Notes: generated by a model from the sequence alone, not told the origin. Positions 17,360 to 26,394 are shown, counted from the stretch's first letter. The stretch is DNA of 64,000 nt from Sphingomonas sp. PAMC26645 (GCF_004795835.1 NZ_CP039249.1:2517001-2581000), one strand, 5' to 3'. Numbers and translations: made by a program.

Positions 17360-18724
17360 ATGCGTTCGCTTTTCCACCGTATGACGTCCCGGCAGGCGGA
17401 CTCCGCCAAAGCTGGGGCGGGACGCGGCGATCGGTCGGGGCTGTGGCTGGTGTTGGCGAACCTCGGTCACCTGCTCGGCGGCAAGGCGGCGGCGGGCATC
17501 ATGAGCCTCGTCTACCTCGTGCTGGTGACGCACCGGCTGGGTGCGGCCGATTATGGCGTGCTGGTGCTGGTCAACGCCTATGCCGTCCTGATCGGCAGCG
17601 TCCTCGCGTTCTCCGGATTCCACGGCGTGGTTCGGTATGGCGGGCTGGCGCTGGAGGCGGGCGATCGGGCCGGGTTCGCGCGGATCGTCCGGTTCATGGC
17701 GGTGATCGAACTCGGCTGCGGTGCCGCCGCGGTGGTCGTGGCGGCGCTGCTGGTGCCGCTGATCGGACCACGGCTTGGCTGGTCGCCCGACACGATCCGG
17801 ATTGCCATTCCCTATTCGCTCGCGGTGATCGCGACGGTGCGCGCGACGCCACAAGGACTGCTGCAGATCGCCGACCGGTTCGACCTGATCGGCATCCACC
17901 AGGCGGTGTCGCCGCTGATCCGCCTGGTCGGTGCGCTCGGGGTCTGGTTCGCGGGCGGGGGGCTGATCGGGTTCATCGCGGTCTGGCTGGTCGCCGCCGT
18001 CGCCGAGGGGCTGGCGATGTGGGGCTTCGGCTGGGTGGCGTGGCGCAAGCTTGCCGGGGGCGAACCATTGCGCGGACCTTGGCGCGGCACGGCGCGCGAT
18101 ACCGAGGGGCTCAAGCGCTTCATCCTCATCACCAACTTCGACATCACGGTCCGGGAGCTCGCGCCGAACCTCGCGCCGTTGACGGTCGGCTGGTTGCTCG
18201 GGCCGGCGGCGGCAGGATTGCTCGCATTGACGCAGCGCGCGACGTCGTTGCTCGCCCAGCCGACGGTGCTGCTGAGCCAGGCCAGCTACGCCGTGCTCGC
18301 CGCCCAGGTCGCGCGCGGTGATCTGAAGGCGTTGCGGCACACGGTCTGGCGCAGCGCGGGACTGGCGCTCGCAGTGGCGCTGCCGATCGTTCTGGTTCTC
18401 GCTTTTGCGGGCAACCGCCTGCTGGTGACGCTGGGCGGCGCGAGCTTTGAAGGCGGCACGGTCCTCTTGATCCTCATTGCCGGCGCGCGTGCCGCAGGGC
18501 TCGCAAGCGCACCAATGGCCTCGGGTCTGACCGCACTCGGACTGCCGGGCCGCTCGATGACCATCGGCCTCGTCACCAGTCTCGTGCTCTACCCGCTGCT
18601 GCCCGCGATGCTGTGGGCGTTCGGGGCCGACGGGGCAGGGTGGCACGCGCTGCTCCAGAACGGCGTCGCGATCATTGCGCTTGCGGTGCTGTTCCGCCGC
18701 GATGCGAAGGCCGACCCGGCATGA
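17360..18724 (+). CDS. Oligosaccharide flippase (MOP/Wzx-like)
   Basis: A 454-residue protein with about twelve to fourteen hydrophobic segments and the early GGKAAAGIMSLVYLVLVTHRLG typical, in shortened form, of polysaccharide-biosynthesis flippases (MOP superfamily). It should move the lipid-linked glycan made by the neighbouring transferases across the inner membrane. The start at 17360 leaves a 27-residue polar tail before helix one. Its stop overlaps the ATG of the ECF sigma gene (ATGA at 18721-18724), an unusual coupling of a glycan exporter to a regulatory module. No polymerase (Wzy) or chain-length regulator is in the window. Confidence 0.85.
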   Translation: MRSLFHRMTSRQADSAKAGAGRGDRSGLWLVLANLGHLLGGKAAAGIMSLVYLVLVTHRLGAADYGVLVLVNAYAVLIGSVLAFSGFHGVVRYGGLALEAGDRAGFARIVRFMAVIELGCGAAAVVVAALLVPLIGPRLGWSPDTIRIAIPYSLAVIATVRATPQGLLQIADRFDLIGIHQAVSPLIRLVGALGVWFAGGGLIGFIAVWLVAAVAEGLAMWGFGWVAWRKLAGGEPLRGPWRGTARDTEGLKRFILITNFDITVRELAPNLAPLTVGWLLGPAAAGLLALTQRATSLLAQPTVLLSQASYAVLAAQVARGDLKALRHTVWRSAGLALAVALPIVLVLAFAGNRLLVTLGGASFEGGTVLLILIAGARAAGLASAPMASGLTALGLPGRSMTIGLVTSLVLYPLLPAMLWAFGADGAGWHALLQNGVAIIALAVLFRRDAKADPA

Positions 18725-19278
18725 CCCTGGGCGGGCTCCGCGCCGTATTCCTCGCTGAGCGCGCGATGCTGCTGCGGCTGCTCGTCGCGCGACTGGGCAG
18801 CGTCGAGGAGGCGGAGGACGCGTTGCAGGATCTGTGGCTGAAGCTGGAGACGGTGACCGGCGGCCCGATCGCCGAACCGCTCGGCTATATCTGCCGGATG
18901 GCGAACAACATCGCGGTCGACCGTCGCCGTCGCGCGGCGCGGCGGGCGGACCGCGACACCGACTGGCTGGAAACGCAGGCGACCGCCGACGAGCATCCCG
19001 ATGCCGAACGCGCGTTGATCGCGCGCGAACGGCTCGGTAGGGTCGAGGCGACGCTCACCGGCCTGCCCGATCGCGTGGCGACCGCGTTCCGCCTCTACCG
19101 GTTCGAGGACCTGCCGCAGAAGGCGATCGCCGAGCAGATGGGCATAACCGTCAGTGGCGTCGAGAAACTGCTGCACCGCGCGTATCTGCGAATTCACTTG
19201 CAACGGGGCAATTCCGGTGCGGATATCCCGCAGGCAGGACGTCTCACTCATGAGGAGGACCAGCGCGATGGTCGATGA
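18721..19278 (+). CDS. ECF-type RNA polymerase sigma factor (module 2)
   Basis: The 185-residue product is a FecI-like ECF sigma factor. It has region 2 with GSVEEAEDALQDLWLKLE and YICRMANNIAVDRRRRAARR, then region 4 with LPQKAIAEQMGITVSGVEKL. The ATG at 18721 overlaps the flippase stop and the 3' end overlaps fecR by 11 bases, so flippase, sigma, FecR and receptor read as one chain of overlapping genes. Receptor-controlled sigma activity should raise receptor transcription; the target promoters, and whether glycan genes belong to the regulon, are unknown. Confidence 0.9.
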   Translation: MTLGGLRAVFLAERAMLLRLLVARLGSVEEAEDALQDLWLKLETVTGGPIAEPLGYICRMANNIAVDRRRRAARRADRDTDWLETQATADEHPDAERALIARERLGRVEATLTGLPDRVATAFRLYRFEDLPQKAIAEQMGITVSGVEKLLHRAYLRIHLQRGNSGADIPQAGRLTHEEDQRDGR

Positions 19279-20263
19279 GTGGGGCAAGGACGGCGATTAC
19301 GGCCCGGGTTACGGCGAACACGCCGCGGCCGAGGCGGTCGCGTGGCACATCCGTTTGCCGACTGCCGATGGTGGCGCATGGACGGCGTTTGCCGACTGGC
19401 TGGAGACTGACCCGCAGCATGCACGTGCCTATGACGCGCTGGCGGTATCGGACGCGGAACTGACCGACGCGCTGTCGCCGCCAGACTGGTCGCAAGCAAT
19501 ACCGCTGGTTGCCGCCAACGACGATCGACCGACACCGCGGCGGCGCTGGGTGCTGGGAACCGTCGGCGGACTGGCTGCGGCCGGGATCGTCGGCGTCATG
19601 CTGCCGCTCGAAAACCCATCGACGACGGCGGCGCGGATTATCGAGACACCGGCCGGGGTTCGCCGCAGCGTGACGCTCGCCGACGGCAGCCGTATCGACC
19701 TGAACGGCGGCACTAGGCTCGCGGTCGACGACGGCAATGCGCGGCTGGTCACGCTGGAACGCGGCGAAGCGATCTTCCGGGTCACGCACGACGTCGCCCA
19801 TCCGTTCGTGGTCCAGTCAGGGACGATGCGGTTGCAGGACGTCGGCACCGTATTCAACGTCGCTCGCGTCGGTACGCATCTCGGCGTTCAGGTTGCTGAG
19901 GGTGCAGTGATGTTCCAGCCCGAACAGGAGCGCATCATGCTGACCGCCGGTGCGGCGCTGTCACACGTCGATGGCGGCGCACCGCGGATGTCGGGTATCG
20001 CGATCGACGACGTCGGCAGCTGGCGTAAAGGCCGGCTGGTGTTCCAGCAGACGCCGGTTCGGCTCGTCGCCGCAGCTTTGGAACGCAGCACCGGTACGGT
20101 CGTCCGCGTCGCTCCCGGACTGGCGGAAACGCGGTTCACCGGATCGATCGGCGTGGCGGGCGGTGCCGACAGCCTGATCCCGCGCGCCGCAGCGCTGATC
20201 GGCGCTCGAGCGGAGCATGCTAACGGCCGCTGGCGTCTGGTTGGAGGCCATGCCGGTCCGTAA
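19268..20263 (+). CDS. FecR-family anti-sigma regulator (module 2)
   Basis: A 331-residue FecR protein: DUF4880-like N terminus (FADWLETDPQHARAYDAL), one membrane helix at about 93-113, and the periplasmic domain with VTLADGSRI (135-143) and DVGTVFNV (191-198). The start at 19268 is preferred because GAGGAGG lies 9-14 bases upstream; it overlaps the sigma gene end. The 3' end overlaps the receptor gene by 14 bases. It is similar in layout to the FecR of module 1 (4804-5802), supporting an old duplication of the whole module. Confidence 0.9.
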   Translation: MVDEWGKDGDYGPGYGEHAAAEAVAWHIRLPTADGGAWTAFADWLETDPQHARAYDALAVSDAELTDALSPPDWSQAIPLVAANDDRPTPRRRWVLGTVGGLAAAGIVGVMLPLENPSTTAARIIETPAGVRRSVTLADGSRIDLNGGTRLAVDDGNARLVTLERGEAIFRVTHDVAHPFVVQSGTMRLQDVGTVFNVARVGTHLGVQVAEGAVMFQPEQERIMLTAGAALSHVDGGAPRMSGIAIDDVGSWRKGRLVFQQTPVRLVAAALERSTGTVVRVAPGLAETRFTGSIGVAGGADSLIPRAAALIGARAEHANGRWRLVGGHAGP

Positions 20264-22643
20264 ACTCCGCCTGGCCGTATCGCTCCTCGCCGCCACCCTG
20301 ATCACACCGTCGCTGTCTACGCCTGCTCACGCAGCGGAGCGGCGGGCGATCGCCGTTGCGCCGGGGCCGCTCGATCGCGCGGTCGCGGTGCTTGCGCAGC
20401 AGGCGGGCGTCGATATCGGCAGTGCGGAGCCTGGCTTGTCGCGGGTCATGACGCGGGGGGCAAAGGGTCGACTGACCGCGGCCGCAGCCCTTGACCAAAT
20501 GCTCGCAGGCAGCCCGTACACCGCGCAGCGACTTGGCGGAGGCAGCTTTAGGATCGTTCGTCGCGCTGTCGTCCAGCAACCAGTTGCGCGCGGACGCCAA
20601 CCGAAACCGAGACTCCCGCTGACGCCGCCGCCGGTCGAAGTGTCTCCCGAAATCATCGTCACCGCGACCAAGCGCGCGACGTCGCGACTACGCTTTCCCG
20701 GCGCGCTCACCATCCTGCGACCGGCAAGCACCGTGAACATCCGCAACGATGCCGCGAACGGCATGGACGAGGCGATCGCCGCGACGCCGATCCTGCAGAG
20801 CACGGCGCTTGGTGCGGGTCGCAACAAGCTGTTCATTCGCGGGGTCGCGGACAGCAGCTTCACCGGACCGACGCAATCGACCGCCAACGTCTATTTTGGC
20901 GAGGTACCGGTCGCCTATAACGGTCCCGAACCGGGGCTGAACCTGTACGACGTCGACCAGGTCGAAGTGCTCGAAGGCCCGCAGGGCACGCTGTACGGCG
21001 CAGGCGCAATCGGGGGGATCGTCAGGCTGGTGCCGCACGCGGTCGATCTGTCGGGGGTGTCGGCCAATGTGTCGGGCGGCGTCAGCGCGACCAAGTCGGG
21101 CGATCCAGGCGGCGATATCGCCGGGATGGTCAACATACCGATCGAGACGGGCGTCGCTGGCGTACGCGCGGTCGGCTACCGGGTCGTCGAAGGCGGCTAT
21201 ATCGACGACGTGCGCCGCGGCCTGCGCAACGTCAACCGCGTGGCGACGACGGGCGGACGTCTGGACGTGCGCGTCGTTCCGGCGAGCGGGTGGACGGTCG
21301 ACGCGGGCGTCGTGATCCAGAATCTGACTGCCCCCGACCTGCAATATGCCGAGCGCGGAATGGGATCGCTCTCGCGCGCGTCCCTGCTGGCGCAGCCGTT
21401 CAGCCAGCAATATTTCCTCGGACGTGTCGTGGTCGACAGGCGTTGGGAGGACGGGCTGCACCTCGTCTCGGCGACCGGGTTCGTCCACCGCGATGCGGCG
21501 AGCCGGTTCGACGCCACGCGGCCGATCCGTCCGAACGCACCGATCGCCTATGACACCGACGAACGCAGCCGCTTGTTCTCGCACGAGACACGGCTCTCCC
21601 GCGCAAAGCCGAACGGCGCCGGTTGGCTGGTCGGCGTCGCACTGATCCACGCGCGCGACGCCTATGCGCGCAAATACGGCGCGCCCGACAACCTGCGCGA
21701 CATCGTCGGCGTCACCAATCGCACACTCGACGCAGCGGTGTTCGGCGAGGCGGGGATCGCGATCAGCCCGGCGTTGACCATCACCGCAGGTGCACGACTG
21801 ACGCATCAGCGCACCGACGGCGACCCGATCGCCAAGCTCAAGACGACGACATACATCCGCGGACTAAGTTCGACCCGACTTGATCCGACGCTCGGCGTAT
21901 CCTGGCTGCTGACCCCGACGCTGGCGGCGTATGCGCGCTACCAATCGGGTTTTCGGACCGGGGGGATCACCGTGGCGCCGGGCGTCGGCCGCGTTACCGA
22001 TCTCGTTAGCGATACAATCCACGTCGGGGAGATCGGCCTGCGCAGGGAGCGCCATGGACCGCTCGGGCTTTCCGCATCGATCGGTGCATCGCTGACCGAC
22101 TGGCGGCATATCCAGGCGGATCTGGTCGACAAATCCGGTTTTCCGTTCACCACCAATCTCGGCAACAGCCACATCTATGGGCTTGAGGCGAGCGCCAACT
22201 GGGTGCCGCTGTCCGGCTTGAAGATCGACATGGCGATGTTCCTCAACGATACGCGTGTCGCCGATCCCGATCCGGCATTCCGTCGGCAGGTCGGCGCACG
22301 GCTGCCCAACACGCCGCCGTTCGCGGTATCGGGAAGCGTCGGCTATGAATGGTCGCTCAGCGCCGATACGCACGCCAGCGTCGACGCGGGTTGGCGCTAC
22401 GTCGGCCGGTCGACCGTCGGGACGCAGGCCCCGCTCGACGTGTCACAGGGGGAATATGGCAGCACGCACCTCGGCGGTACGTGGAGCAGGAACAACATTC
22501 GTCTGACCGCCACCGTCGAGAATGTGTTCGACGTGAAGGGAGACCGCTTTGCGGGCGGCAACCCGTTCGCGCTGGCGGCGCGTAACGAATACACGCCACT
22601 GCGCCCGCGCACGTTCCGGCTGGGCGGCGCGATCGGCTGGTGA
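20250..22643 (+). CDS. TonB-dependent transducer receptor with STN domain (module 2)
   Basis: ATG 20250, preceded by GGAGG at 20244-20248, gives 797 residues with a clear signal peptide ending STPAHA. Next come an STN domain (IAVAPGPLDRAVAVLAQQAG), a TonB box-like EIIVTATK, a plug with IRGVADSSFTGPTQS and EVLEGPQGTLYGAGAIGG, and a barrel that ends in GW. The shared RGVADS and DVD...GPQGTLYG blocks and equal length show it is a paralogue of the receptor at 5699-8065. The STN domain means it signals to the FecR/sigma pair directly upstream. Its ligand is unknown; the flippase-sigma coupling hints at a glycan-related cue. Confidence 0.9.
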   Translation: MPVRKLRLAVSLLAATLITPSLSTPAHAAERRAIAVAPGPLDRAVAVLAQQAGVDIGSAEPGLSRVMTRGAKGRLTAAAALDQMLAGSPYTAQRLGGGSFRIVRRAVVQQPVARGRQPKPRLPLTPPPVEVSPEIIVTATKRATSRLRFPGALTILRPASTVNIRNDAANGMDEAIAATPILQSTALGAGRNKLFIRGVADSSFTGPTQSTANVYFGEVPVAYNGPEPGLNLYDVDQVEVLEGPQGTLYGAGAIGGIVRLVPHAVDLSGVSANVSGGVSATKSGDPGGDIAGMVNIPIETGVAGVRAVGYRVVEGGYIDDVRRGLRNVNRVATTGGRLDVRVVPASGWTVDAGVVIQNLTAPDLQYAERGMGSLSRASLLAQPFSQQYFLGRVVVDRRWEDGLHLVSATGFVHRDAASRFDATRPIRPNAPIAYDTDERSRLFSHETRLSRAKPNGAGWLVGVALIHARDAYARKYGAPDNLRDIVGVTNRTLDAAVFGEAGIAISPALTITAGARLTHQRTDGDPIAKLKTTTYIRGLSSTRLDPTLGVSWLLTPTLAAYARYQSGFRTGGITVAPGVGRVTDLVSDTIHVGEIGLRRERHGPLGLSASIGASLTDWRHIQADLVDKSGFPFTTNLGNSHIYGLEASANWVPLSGLKIDMAMFLNDTRVADPDPAFRRQVGARLPNTPPFAVSGSVGYEWSLSADTHASVDAGWRYVGRSTVGTQAPLDVSQGEYGSTHLGGTWSRNNIRLTATVENVFDVKGDRFAGGNPFALAARNEYTPLRPRTFRLGGAIGW

Positions 22644-22647
22644 TCGA

Positions 22648-23145
22648 TCAGCGGATCGGTTGCAACGATCCGCCTTGCAGGTAGGTGAGGGTGACCGGCA
22701 CGACCGTCGTGCCCGATCCGACCCGCACCTGGACGATCTTCGGATCGGGCTTGCGTGAGAACAGCATGTCGAACAGCGTGACATGCGGATTGCCCGACGC
22801 CCCGCCGCCGTCACTGCGGTCGGTCTTGTCGTTGGCGTTGATGTCGTGGCGCACGTCGACAGCATAGACGCCCGGCCGATCGACCGGCATGCAGATGGCG
22901 ACCCGGCCTTCGCGCGGCGTCGGAACTTCGGTGCGCAACAGCGTCTTTTTCTTGTCAAAATAGGTCGAGGGCGCCCCCCCGAACGTGCGGACACGAACGG
23001 TTCCGGTGCGCGCCTTGAACCCCTCGACGATCACCAGCATCGCCGGATGGGTGCTACCCACTGTGCATTTCGCAGCGTCGGGACCGATCGGTTTCAAGGC
23101 GGCATTGGGCGTCATCGACAACGCCGCGAGATACAGGGCAATCAT
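22648..23145 (-). CDS. DUF2141 family exported protein, second copy
   Basis: A 165-residue DUF2141 protein with a short hydrophobic N terminus, the strand motif MLVIVEGFKARTGTVRVRTF, and a late DVRHDINANDKTDRSDGGGAS, typical of the family (in other members a D-x-N-x-N-x-D-like segment resembling a calcium loop). It converges on the TonB receptor of module 2 with only four bases between stops. The other copy (122-628) is near module 1. Function unknown. The 233 bases upstream, between this gene and the divergent small gene at 23379, hold no clear element. Confidence 0.8.
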   Translation of the reverse strand: MIALYLAALSMTPNAALKPIGPDAAKCTVGSTHPAMLVIVEGFKARTGTVRVRTFGGAPSTYFDKKKTLLRTEVPTPREGRVAICMPVDRPGVYAVDVRHDINANDKTDRSDGGGASGNPHVTLFDMLFSRKPDPKIVQVRVGSGTTVVPVTLTYLQGGSLQPIR

Positions 23146-23378
23146 GGTTCGTGGCTTTCGGTTCTTTCGGATCGGGATGCAACGCCGGCGCGTCGTACCC
23201 CGGATCAGTGGATGTGCCGCTCGTTACAGGACTACCGCATCTTCAATATCTTATGGCGGACAGTTCGTATCGTTGGAGAGAACCTCGCGCATGTCGAACA
23301 TGACGAATTTCTCACGGAACACGGTGGCGGCTTGAACGGTATTTCAGGTCTTGCTGCAGTGCTTTCAAGGATACCACC

Positions 23379-23600
23379 ATGCGCTTCATTCCCCTTCTCG
23401 CTCTTCCGCTCCTCGCGATGACGGCGTCGCCCGTGTTGGCGAAGGGCTGCATCCGCGGCGCTGCTGCCGGCGGCGTTGGCGGGCATTTCGTCGGTAAGGG
23501 ACACGCGGTTGCTGGTGCCGCCATCGGGTGCGTCGTTGCACATCACCACTACGCCAAGCAGGCACGCGCGCAGAAAGCCGCTGCCCGCACCCACGGCTGA
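23379..23600 (+). CDS. Small secreted Gly/Ala-rich protein
   Basis: The 73-residue product has a textbook signal peptide (MRFIPLLALPLLAMTASPVLA) and a mature part of about 50 residues, rich in Gly, Ala and His (GAAAGGVGGHFVGKGHAVAG, then VAHHHYAKQARAQ). The glycine-zipper-like pattern suggests a membrane-interacting peptide; the HHH run could bind metal. I do not recognise a characterised family. The signal peptide supports a real gene. No strong Shine-Dalgarno is visible upstream (GGATACCACC). Confidence 0.6.
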   Translation: MRFIPLLALPLLAMTASPVLAKGCIRGAAAGGVGGHFVGKGHAVAGAAIGCVVAHHHYAKQARAQKAAARTHG

Positions 23601-23646
23601 TGATCAAGGGTCGCGGACGGTACGCCGCTCGCGACCTTTCTCGTGG

Positions 23647-24543
23647 TCAGCGGCTATAGCGTCCGATCAACGCGCGCCGCAGCATGCGGTCCTCGAGCGA
23701 ATAATAGAGTGCGATCCGGTCGCCTTCGGCGACGGTAGATGCCGCGAACGCGATATCGGTGGCCTCACGGCTCAGCGCAGGTGGCGGCACAAGCAGCGGT
23801 TCCAACCCGCGCCCCGTGACCCGCGAGAGATCGGGACTGAAGCTGATCCAGCCGATCCGCCACCGTGCATCATGCGTCGCGCCGTTGTAGAACATTACCG
23901 GGTCGGCGCCCTCAGCCTGCCAGATCGGCCCGGTCGACAGATGCCAATTGTCCCAACTGTCCTCGCGTATCCCGAACGGATCGGGCAGCACGGTCCACGG
24001 TCCCTTTGCAGTGGGTCCGCCCGCCATGCCGATCCGCGACGCGCCATCCGCGGCGTATTCGTAGAACAGCCGCCAGTCGCCAGCACTCGTCTGCACCAGC
24101 GTGGCTTCCTTGATGTTGCCCTCGCCCGGCGGCGCCTTGAGCACCAGATCCTCCTTGACCAGCGCCGTCAGGTCGCGGCCGGCGGCGAGGATCATGCAGC
24201 CCTGCGAGCGGTCCGCATCGACGCCGGTGTAGTAGATCAGATATTCGTGGTCGGGCGTCGTCAGGACGGTGGGATCTTCGCACCCACCCATGTCCTCCGC
24301 GCCGGGGCCGGGGGTTATCGCTAAGCCCGGATCCATCGTGAACGACAGCCCGTCGCGGCTTTCGCCGCGGGCGATGATCCCGGTCGGGTCGTGCGGTCCG
24401 AGCGGATGGGGAACACCGCGGACCATGATCCGGTAGAGGCCGCCTTCCTTCCAGACGAACGGGCTCATCAGATCCATGCCATCGATCACCGAATTGGCCG
24501 AGATCGCGACGGTGTCGAGCTGCTCGACCGCGTAGGTGACCAT
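23647..24543 (-). CDS. GH130-like glycosidase/phosphorylase
   Basis: A 298-residue five-bladed propeller protein with ADPF-like and EDP-type blades: MDLMSPFVWKEGGLYRIMVR, GAEDMGGCEDPTV, YLIYYTGVD and EATLVQTSAGDWRLFYEY. The GCEDP element corresponds to the EDPR region of GH130 enzymes, which act on beta-mannosides by phosphorolysis or hydrolysis; here Thr replaces the usual Arg. The ATG at 24543 shares a base with the stop of the upstream SDR gene (TGATG), so the two are coupled. There is no signal peptide, so it is probably cytoplasmic. A related GH43/GH68-type propeller cannot be excluded. Confidence 0.7.
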   Translation of the reverse strand: MVTYAVEQLDTVAISANSVIDGMDLMSPFVWKEGGLYRIMVRGVPHPLGPHDPTGIIARGESRDGLSFTMDPGLAITPGPGAEDMGGCEDPTVLTTPDHEYLIYYTGVDADRSQGCMILAAGRDLTALVKEDLVLKAPPGEGNIKEATLVQTSAGDWRLFYEYAADGASRIGMAGGPTAKGPWTVLPDPFGIREDSWDNWHLSTGPIWQAEGADPVMFYNGATHDARWRIGWISFSPDLSRVTGRGLEPLLVPPPALSREATDIAFAASTVAEGDRIALYYSLEDRMLRRALIGRYSR

Positions 24544-25316
24544 CACGCGTCTTGCGCCACGGTCAACGACAGCGCGCCGTCGATCGTCACCGTCGTGCCG
24601 GTGATATAGTCCGCGGCGGGGGAGAGCAGGAACGTCACCAGCGACGCCACCTCGTCGGGCCGTCCGGCGCGCTTCCACGGGATCGCGGCCTCTTTGGCGG
24701 CGAGCTCCTGCGGATGATCGAGCGCGGACTGGTTCATCGGCGTCAGGATCATGCCCGGCGCGACACCGTTGACCGCGATGCCCTTCGGCGCAAGTTCGAG
24801 CGCCAGCGTCGCCGTCAGTTGCGACAGGCCGCCCTTAGCGGAGTCATAGTCGACGCCGCCGGGTCGCGGCGCACGTTCGTGGATCGACGAGATGTTGACG
24901 ATGCGGCCTTTGATGTTCTTGGCTTCGAGGGCGCGTACCATGCGGCGACAGGTGAGGAACGGGCCGTAGAGGTCGGAGCGGATCACTCGGTCGAACTGGG
25001 CCAGTTCCATATCTACCAGCATGACGCCGCTCATGTTGAGGCCCGCGGAGTTGACGAGCAGCGTAACCGTGCCGAACGCTGCTTCCGCCTGCGCGAACAA
25101 ATGTTCGATCGCGGTTTCGTCGCCGACGTCGGCCTGGACGGCGATCGCACGGTCGGTGCCGCCGATCGCCGCGCATACAGCCTGCGCCGCCGCCGCGTCC
25201 TTGAAATAGGTGATGACGACGCGCGCGCCGGCCTCGCCGAGCGCCTTGGCACAAGCAGCACCAATGCCGGATTCACCGCCGGTGACGATAGCGATTTGAT
25301 CGTTGAGGATGGTCAT
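24543..25316 (-). CDS. Short-chain dehydrogenase/reductase (SDR)
   Basis: A 257-residue classical SDR: cofactor loop TGGESGIG near residue 13, NSAG in the middle, the catalytic Ser-Tyr-Lys pattern in IVNISSIHERAP and DYDSAKGGL, and the GIAVNGVAPGMI segment after it. It resembles glucose 1-dehydrogenase-type SDRs. It is the first gene of a two-gene unit with the GH130-like enzyme, so it may oxidise or reduce a sugar released by that enzyme; the substrate is not evident. The stop of the LysR gene lies 69 bases upstream on the same strand. Confidence 0.88.
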   Translation of the reverse strand: MTILNDQIAIVTGGESGIGAACAKALGEAGARVVITYFKDAAAAQAVCAAIGGTDRAIAVQADVGDETAIEHLFAQAEAAFGTVTLLVNSAGLNMSGVMLVDMELAQFDRVIRSDLYGPFLTCRRMVRALEAKNIKGRIVNISSIHERAPRPGGVDYDSAKGGLSQLTATLALELAPKGIAVNGVAPGMILTPMNQSALDHPQELAAKEAAIPWKRAGRPDEVASLVTFLLSPAADYITGTTVTIDGALSLTVAQDA

Positions 25317-25385
25317 CCTTCCCCAACAGGCGATGCGACCCCGAGTTGCAGTAAATGGCGGGATGACGCGCTTTTCACCTCGTCG

Positions 25386-26294
25386 TCATGCAATCCGAAG
25401 TCCGCTGGTCAGTGCATCGAGCAGCGCATCAACCTTCGGGCTCAGTTGACGTCGCCGGGGCCAGACCAGATGCAGCGGAAGCCCCGCCGTCGCCAGTTCG
25501 GGAAGGACCTCGACCAGGTCGCCACGCGCGAGTTCGTCCTCGATCAACCAGGTCGCGAGTTGCGCGATACCGAAACCAGCCTTGACCGCGCCGACCTGGG
25601 CCTCCGCGCTGCCGAGGACGATCCGGCCATCCATCGCGCGCTCGTCGATGCGGCCAGCGCCGTCGGCAAAACGCCACTTGATCGTGCTGCCGTCGCCGCG
25701 ACCGTAGAGGATGCAGTCGAACCGCGCGAGATCGTCCGCCGCTGCCGGTGTCCCGCGCCGCGCGAGATAGGCAGGGGCGGCGCAGATTATCACGCGCTCG
25801 CTGCCGAGATAGCGATGGCCGAGATTGTCCGCCCATGGCTCCGACGCGCCGATCCGGATCGCGACGTCGATGCCCTCCTCGACGATGTCGATCTTCCGGT
25901 CGGTGAAGGTGATGCTCGGGCGTAAATTCGGATGGCGTTCGGCGAAGGCGAGCAACAGCGGCATCGCCTGCATCCGCCCGAACGCGATCGGTACGTCGAC
26001 CTTCAGCCGTCCGACGATCTCCGACCGGTGCGCTGCCAGTACCGCTTCGGCATCGGCAAGATCTTCGAGCACGCGGACGCAGGTCTCGTAGAAGGCGGCG
26101 CCGACGTCGGTCAGCGTCAGGCGACGAGTGGTTCGTTCGAACAGCCGGCTACCCAGCCGCGCCTCAAGCCTGGCGACGCTCTTGCTGACCGCGGAGTTGG
26201 TCAAGTTCAGCCGCACACCGGCCGCGGTGAAGCTGCCGGCGTCGGCGGTACAGACAAAAGCTTCGATGCCCTTGAGGCGTTCGGAGGGGATCAT
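25386..26294 (-). CDS. LysR-family transcriptional regulator
   Basis: ATG at 26294 gives 302 residues beginning MIPSERLKGIEAFVCTADAG, followed by the LysR winged helix (SFTAAGVRLNLTNSAVSKSV, ARLGSRLFERTTR). The C-terminal effector domain belongs to the CrgA/DmlR-like group (RLKVDVPIAFGR, VAIRIGASEPWADN). An upstream in-frame start (26345) would run into the intergenic region. It is divergent from an MFS transporter, with 100 bases between starts; by analogy it probably controls that transporter. I could not pick a convincing T-N11-A operator. Confidence 0.9.
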   Translation of the reverse strand: MIPSERLKGIEAFVCTADAGSFTAAGVRLNLTNSAVSKSVARLEARLGSRLFERTTRRLTLTDVGAAFYETCVRVLEDLADAEAVLAAHRSEIVGRLKVDVPIAFGRMQAMPLLLAFAERHPNLRPSITFTDRKIDIVEEGIDVAIRIGASEPWADNLGHRYLGSERVIICAAPAYLARRGTPAAADDLARFDCILYGRGDGSTIKWRFADGAGRIDERAMDGRIVLGSAEAQVGAVKAGFGIAQLATWLIEDELARGDLVEVLPELATAGLPLHLVWPRRRQLSPKVDALLDALTSGLRIA

Positions 26295-26394
26295 GCGACT
26301 CCATTCTGGAATTATTGTCCCGCCATACGCGAAAACATGCCGCAAGACGTCGCTTTTCGTCGCGCGTAGAGACGGCAGCTACAGGAGTTTGCCA

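Noticed and set aside
17249..18646. N-terminal extension of the CDP-glycerol-phosphotransferase-like gene
   Set aside because: It is antisense to the flippase; the family-typical start MKIGFLFNHD is at 17248.
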